From positions 1,054,001 to 1,118,000 of the forward strand of contig JAQJZZ010000015.1 in assembly GCA_030077755.1 (NCBI GenBank): a stretch of 64,000 bases of DNA. Direction: 5' to 3'. The DNA is from Filosporella fistucella (lineage: Eukaryota; Ascomycota; Leotiomycetes; Helotiales). The notes beneath the pieces are model-generated. The model had not been told where the DNA came from. It searched no databases and saw only the letters and a program-made list of their open reading frames with translations. The number at the start of each line of letters is the position of its first letter. The first letter of the stretch is position 1. Position numbers and translations under genes: made by a program. Below, piece by piece: positions 58,117 through 64,000 of the stretch.

Positions 58117-59998
58117 TACTCCCTTTCAACCGCAACCACGGCTTCCACACTCGCTCCCTACCGGGCTTCGCCCATCGACCACCTCCATTCGAGAGAGCAG
58201 GCTCGAGACCTGCCTTCATTCAAAACGGCACATTCAATAGAAGATGGGAGGCATTCGCTGCCAACGTTAGATCCGCCGTCCCGGCCCTCGTCGACTTCGA
58301 CGCAGAGCTCTACTCTTCATCATAGTGCTTCGTTACCACAACTTCCTGGCCTTTCTGCTCTTGCATCTTTGGCTTCGTCTTCGAATTCTCCACAAATGAG
58401 GTACGTCTGCAAAAGGGAAACATATGGGCAGGATTTGGGTGGTGGTTTATACATGGCGGTTATTTCTTTATTGAAAGGGGCGATTTTGTCCGGAATACGA
58501 GGGGAGCTTCTGCCAGCAATTGCTGCAGAAATGATTACACTATTTCTCTTTGGAAAATTATTTGGTGCATTGGAGTGCAATTGCATGAATTTAAGGGAAA
58601 AGTTATACTAATTTCTCTACCAGGGCGTTTACTGCTGGACCAAGTGTATTGGGTTATTCATCGCCGTCGGCAACATCTGGGGGAGGTCAGAGCAATTCAC
58701 CGGTATGTACTTCTTTGTTTATGTTTATGTTTATGTTATGCCTCTTATTTTATTTACTTGCACTTCATGTCTCTATTTCAAAGTCCTCTGTCCAGCTTCA
58801 GATCCAATTTATCCTCAATATAACCTGCCCTATTCTGTTCAAACTTTATATTATACGGTCGGCATTATCGCAGGCCAATCCCAATCCGCCCCTATCTTCC
58901 TATCTCATCAGCCTTTCCTTCGTCTTTGGCGTTCTCGCTTGCCGTATTCTTGCCCCCAATCTCCAATCTGCCTGCCTGCCTGCGGCCACAATCAACTCAG
59001 AAATTTTCGATAAGAGTATCGCACTCACGATAACACAAATCCCCTCAACACTATCTCAAACACCGCAACATCAAATGGCTACTAACAACGAATCCTCGCA
59101 GCCAACGTGCCAAAATTGCACTACCTCGACGACTCCTCTCTGGCGCCGCGATGAGATCGGATCGGTACTGTGCAACGCGTGTGGCCTGTTCCTCAAGCTG
59201 CATGGACGCCCTCGGCCGATAAGCCTGAAGACAGATGTTATTAAGAGTCGAAACCGCGTCAAGAGCTCTGGCTCAGCGCAAGGTGCGAAGAAGAAGGTAT
59301 GATATCGATCTAAGATGTGCATTGTGCGCGCGATGGGGTGCTAATGAATTGCGCAGACTGTATTCGACGGCAATGGCTTAGAGCAGACCCGATCGCAAGC
59401 TGGAACACCACCTCACGGCAGCATCGGTCATCGTCGCACTTCTCAAAAATCTGCCAACGGTCACTCAGATGGCTCTCACTCTCCTATCTCTCGTACTGCG
59501 ACGCCGTCCATGTACGTCAACCATCTGCCAGCCTTCAACGGTCACCCTATCGATGATCACTTCAATCACCACTCACCTTCCCTGCCACCAATGCACCTCC
59601 GACAACCATCCCCAGGTCGATCTGCCTCGCCATTGAACGGTGCGCATAGTCTCGAGGCTCCCCAGACTTATGAGCAATTAATTGCCCAGAACTCTTCATT
59701 GAAGACACGGGTCAGTGAGCTGGAGGTTATCAACGAGTTGTTCCGAGGTCGTGTCAGCCAACTGGAGCAAGATGAGGCTAATGCTCGACGTGGAGAGGAG
59801 ATGAGACGAGAGTCAGAGCAAGACCTGATTAGACAATTGGAGGAATCCCGCCGTCTCGCCAATCAACTAAAGCATCGTCTTGATGACACTGAGCGGGAGT
59901 TGAGTGAGCTGAAGGATGGTGCTCCACCAGCCAAGAAGATGCGTGTTGCGGACATGGTTGGCGATAGCGAGTCTTCAACACCACAATCTTCGACCTAG
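58117..59998 (+). CDS. areB: GATA transcription factor, AreB/NreB/ASD-4 type (5' start unresolved)
   Basis: Exons: up to 58400, 58624-58702, 59102-59296 and 59357-59998. The GATA finger is [18 protein letters not shown] then [17 protein letters not shown], with the family's [13 protein letters not shown] extension. The last exon ends in a coiled coil ([19 protein letters not shown] onward), the AreB/ASD-4 hallmark. Introns are 223, 399 and 60 bp, with TACTAAT and CTAAC branch sites. The first exon is open from 58117 (after a TAA at 58114) and reads as sensible Ser/Pro-rich sequence ([19 protein letters not shown]), but its only in-frame ATG is the second-last codon before the donor. The start is therefore non-AUG (ACG 58138 has A at -3 and G at +4) or lies in an unseen upstream exon. 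AreB-type factors repress nitrogen-catabolic genes in opposition to AreA. Confidence 0.88.
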
Positions 59999-61547
59999 AC
60001 GACGTATCTCCAAAAGGCGAACAGGACTCTTCTACGGGGGCGGCCGTTTTACTCTCTTCTTTGCTTCTATGCCGATGATACCACCATAACGATCTTTCCT
60101 TTTCTCACAGCACATTACTTGCCACACAAGATCGACTGTGTCACAGTCAAATCTTAGCTGGCACTGTACCACCATCACACTCAATTTTCGCATGTTTTCC
60201 TTTCTCCTTGTCGTACATCATCCTGAAACAAAAATGGCGCTCCTATCAGCGGCGGACGTCTCAATAATGCCTGGTTAATTACATGTTCCCATCTGATTCT
60301 CGTCTTGCTCCGTCTACTTTCAGATGTAGTAGCCGTGCGAGCGAGAGAGATGGCTCGGATGGACGAAGAAATGGAGTGAGGAGTAGAAACGGGGAGTTCA
60401 TTGGGCTAGGGATTTGAGCTTGGGATCAATGGGATGGAAGGATGGCTTTCATGACCATTGATTTCTTTCATGTATGTCAAGTGCCTGGCTTTCGCTGAGG
60501 CTAGACTGGCAGACAAGCATGCGTAGTTCATTCTCGGCCCTGGAATAAAAGTTTATGATTTCACTTTTTTGCTTTGCTTTATGCTAGTGAGACACTAGCT
60601 GAGACGCACCGATCTACTCATACTCAGGTATTTATCTGATCCTTTGATTGTACTCTTAATCGTGAACATGGTGGCTGACCCAAAAATCCCAAAATTCTTT
60701 CTTTCCTTTTGTCCTCTCCCCTCTCCCTCCCTGCATCTGTGAAGATACTCTATTCGCTGCCCCCTCGAAAATTTTCACTCCTACTTCGCTGTCCCCTCTA
60801 ACCTTATCCGTCACTCCCTTTCCCTTCCTCCTTAACCTATCTTACTATTCTGTTCTCGTCCCCCTCCAAATCCCTCACTTAGCCCAGCGAAAAATGCAAT
60901 CAAACCCTAACCCTGAGGATTTGTGTGTACTGTATGCAAGTCCTTATCTCCCTATCTTCCTATCTACAATCTACTCTTTATCTTCCCCACTCCCACTCCC
61001 ACTCCCGCAACCGCGAGTTTCAGTGGGTTATGCGTAGATTAAGCTTATCGCTTATCTCTCCACTTTTTGGAGAGAAAAGGTTTTTTTTGGTGTCACGAGG
61101 ATAAGGTGTATTGATGGACTTTTAGGCAGATAGTTAGAAAAGGAAGGAGAAAGTAAGTGCATTGTGTTGTGGACTTTTCATTTGAGTAGAGTGAAGGAAG
61201 GGAAGGAGGGCGTGCGTTTTGTGGTTGGTGTGTTAGAAATTAAGATAGATATTAGGGATACAGCTTGGAGAAGTGGGTGGTGAGATGGAGAGAGGGAGAT
61301 GGGATTTTGAAGATTGAGGATACGAAAGAGAAAGGTAGGTAGGTCATTAGAGAACAACATTTCAGTCATAGTACGGTATGTAAAAGAACACCGAAGCTCT
61401 AAACACCAACTGGGTATCGTAGCCCTATCATATCCATCTCCTCCACCATATGTATCCCAATCTTATACAACTCCCTCTACTCCCTCGAAGCCCAACATAT
61501 GCACCTATACCCATTCCAAATCCCTGTCAAGAACGCCGAAATTTCAG
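59999..61547. other. 1.5 kb region between convergent AreB-type and TOK genes
   Basis: It holds the 3' ends of two convergent genes. 60,700-60,860 is strongly CT-rich; 60,980-61,005 has a short cccact/cactcc repeat; a T-run lies at 61,082. No gene was supported. A 122-codon plus frame at 61314-61682 overlaps the TOK tail on the opposite strand and was rejected. Confidence 0.5.
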
Positions 61548-64000
61548 TCACCGAGACGCCCAATCTCTAACCCTAGGATCATCCAGTACCTCAATCTCAT
61601 CACTCTTAACTGTACTTCCACTTGTGCTACTCTCTCCACTCTCTCCACTATCCCCTCTCAGTCCCTTTCTTCTCATGTCTAGCCCTTCTACATCACTGTC
61701 ATCCCCAATATCAGCCTGAGCTTTCTCGGGTGTCTTCTCTTTCTCCCGTTTGTATATCTTCACCATTGCATCGCCGCTTGAATTACGAGATAGAACTGGA
61801 CTGTGTAGCTCGACACTACGTCTACTGGTTGGAGAACGGGGACCTGGGTGGGAAGGGTACAGATGTGGGTGTGGATGCGGATGGATGTCTTCTGCGATGT
61901 GGATAGCAGGAGCTTTGGCACGAGCTTTGGACTAGGTTGTGTTAGTTGAGTTGTCTGTGTAAGAAATGAAGGAAATTGGACTTGGACTTACTTCTCGAGC
62001 CTGGCGCTTGGTGTAGCGATTCTAGAGAGATTAGAATGAAAGAACGAATGTGTAAAGAGGTGGGCAGAAGTCTGCTCTAGGCTGAGAAGTTCAAGTGAAC
62101 AGAGCGCCAGAGAGGACGAGAACATACCAAAGACTCAATCAACCTATCCATAATCCACTCCGACTCCCCCACATCAGCCAACATCGGACTATCCTCTCCA
62201 ATCCAATCCCACTCTATCAATCCCTCCTCCTCATCAATCTCCACATCCTTCAGCTGCTTATTGCCACTAAATCTAATCAATCGGGTGAAGTCAACCCATT
62301 CCTCATAGCTATATTTCTTCGGCTTGTCGGCTCTCAGATCTATAGCCATGCGTTTAATAGCAATCGCCAGTTTGCGCGCAAGCTCATGTTCCGTCAACTC
62401 TGCTGGTTCTTCGGCTAGTTTCTCAAGTGTAGGGCCTTTGGTATCGTCATCTATACCCGCCTCTTCGTCAGGATCTTGAATTGTGAAACCACGCGCAAGC
62501 CGTCTTTTCTCTGCTCTCTCTTTCGTCTTCTGCTCGATCCAGTTTTTGAGTTTTGGATGTTTATCCAAGAATTCAGCCCAAACACCTTCTTTAGGCATAA
62601 CGGTCCAATCTGCAAGCGTGAAGGTGCCGCGATTGATAGCTGAGATGACTGTGTCTCCCATTTCGGAGATGAGAATCGTCATTGTGGGGATAGCGACAAG
62701 AGACCAGACGATGAAAAACGGTTTGCCAGCATTGGATTTGGGACTGAAGTCGCCGTAGCCGATGGTGAGGAGGGAGACGTAGCAGAAGTAGAGAGATTGG
62801 AAATAAGTCAGATCTTGGATTCGCTTCTCTGCGATCATAAATACTAGAGCGCCGACACACCAGAGGATTCCGAAAGCGAGGATAGACATCCCGAGAGCGG
62901 AGTATTGTTTGAAACGACTGGTGTGAGCTTGGATCTCGCGCATGGCGTCGAATCGATCCTTTTCTTCCTTGAGTAGGATAAGTTTTTCTCTCCTCTTAGC
63001 ACGCCTCACATGGTCTGATTTGCCTGATGCTCGCTCCTGCATCTTTGCATCGCGGCTCAAGGGGGGCTTATGCTTGAATGTCCTTCCAGCACCTCCTCTC
63101 CCGCCTCCGCCCTTTCCATGTTTCTTAGTCTCATAAAACGTGATTGTACGACCATGAACATCAAAACGCCCATACTGATCAAGAGATGTACGATGAGGAA
63201 GCGTTCCAGCTGCTGAGGGCTTGCGAACCGTCGATTGCCGTCGAGGATCATCTTCTCTTTTGGGTGGCAGACCAAGCCGATCTCGAAGTTCCTTCTCACT
63301 GGTCACTGATCTCCCAAATGTTCTCTCTCGCTCATTCAACTGATGTTTCCTGATGATTTTATCTTTCGACATGCTGGATGCGAATTTGCGAATACTGTTG
63401 ATCATCAAACCTAGGAATATGATACCGAATATTGAATATGGGAATACCAATCCCCTGCCTGCATCATTGTTGCCTACCAGATCTCCAAATCCTATGGTCA
63501 GAACCGTGACATCACAGAAGTATAAAGCATCAGCATAGCTGAATCCACATAATTTTTGAAACACAGCTGCTCCGCCAGCAAGCCAAAAAAAGAACATCAT
63601 GGTCTGAAGAATCAAGGTCCGTTGATCATCGTCGAGATCGAAATGTTGGGGATAGTGGCCGAGGAAATATCCGAGCATATTGACCATTAGTAACATAGAG
63701 CCAATAAGATACAGTACCGCAGCAATGATAGCATGCCAGAATCCCTGTGAGTAAGTTTCTTCCGGCCTGACGGGAGGTACATGTTCGTTCATAGCGACGG
63801 TAATAGCAATAAGCTACAATATCAGCATTCTTTCTATCCGCAGGAGAAAGAGGTTGTAACTCACAATCCCTGTGGCAAAATACCACGCGATAATCGTCGC
63901 CGGCAGCGCAACAATATACCTAACTCTCCTCGTAAAATTCAGCAATAAGCAGAAATTTCCGAAAAACCCACATGCTAAAGATATAGCATTCAAAATGATT
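61548..64000 (-). CDS. TOK1: TOK-type two-pore outward-rectifying potassium channel (5' partial)
   Basis: Partial at the right edge. Exons seen: 64000-63865, 63813-62128, 62021-61992 and 61931-61548, with introns of 51, 106 and 60 bp. The first visible exon encodes membrane helices (ALPATIIAWYFATG). Two pore loops are present with selectivity filters LTIGFGDLVG and LTIGYGDFSP, each followed by a membrane helix; this two-pore layout after an N-terminal multi-helix part is the fungal TOK architecture. TOK channels pass outward K+ current at the plasma membrane and set membrane potential. Exon 3 is only 30 nt (NRYTKRQARE). The last exon adds a 127-residue disordered tail with an HPHPHPH segment and Ser/Glu-rich end. 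The first ATG codon of the third-helix exon is not the true start. Confidence 0.93.

Noticed and set aside
60903..60915. Telomere-like aaccctaaccct
   Set aside because: Only two units, embedded in ordinary CT-rich sequence between two genes; not a telomere or an interstitial array.
1..64000. Secondary-metabolite cluster, CRISPR array, rRNA or intact transposon
   Set aside because: No synthase, repeat-spacer pattern, rRNA-like stretch or transposase/reverse transcriptase was seen in any frame.

Overview
The window comes from a filamentous ascomycete genome. Genes are dense, on both strands, interrupted by short introns (about 45-120 bp) with GTA(A/T)GT-like donors and CTAAC/CTGAC-like branch sites, and the gene set is purely eukaryotic (SWI/SNF subunit, Mediator subunit, GPI deacylase, Zn2Cys6 and GATA factors, TOK potassium channel). 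Protein style suggests Leotiomycetes (Helotiales, the Botrytis/Sclerotinia side), but that is inference from remembered family resemblance, not a search. No secondary-metabolite cluster, virus, intact transposon, rRNA, tRNA or CRISPR was seen.

Layout. 0.9-4.7 kb: a divergent pair, an MFS transporter (-) and a serine-incorporator family membrane protein (+). 6.3-9.8 kb: PGAP1/Bst1 GPI inositol-deacylase (-). 9.8-13.5 kb: gene-poor, one orphan ORF. 13.5-18.5 kb: short-chain dehydrogenase (+) and the mismatch-repair protein PMS1 (+). 18.7-23.5 kb: a fungal membrane protein (-), mitochondrial adrenodoxin reductase ARH1 (+) and ETF alpha (-), the last two tail to tail. 24.1-31.1 kb: an Rsc8/Swi3 chromatin-remodelling subunit (+), an Rrn5-like Pol I factor (-) and a mitochondrial IRC3-type helicase (+). 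31.8-38.0 kb: small disordered ORF (+), glutathione S-transferase (-), Cys-rich small protein (-), RRG7-like mitochondrial protein (-), MED21 (+) and a pyrimidine 5'-nucleotidase-type HAD hydrolase (-). 38.4-51.2 kb: a large disordered protein (+), a multi-KH RNA-binding protein (+) and a Zn2Cys6 regulator (+), separated by a 3.5 kb gap. 51.2-58.1 kb: a 6.9 kb stretch with no supportable gene, containing a degenerate tandem repeat. 58.1-64 kb: an AreB/ASD-4-type GATA factor (+) and a TOK two-pore potassium channel (-) that runs off the right edge.

Most genes are housekeeping and independent. Mitochondrial functions recur (ARH1, ETF alpha, IRC3, RRG7), as do transcription functions (Rsc8, Rrn5, MED21, Zn2Cys6, AreB). 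The most notable observations are the tandem array with the core GTTTGTTGCATATCG at 54.6-55.3 kb, an AreB-type gene whose first coding exon has no AUG in a usable position plus an in-frame AUG inside its long intron, two GC-AG introns (GST and MED21), a 13-nt exon in the nucleotidase gene, and a stop-free 51-nt intron in ARH1 that is easily mistaken for coding sequence. Exon boundaries were derived by hand from splice signals, reading frame and family resemblance.
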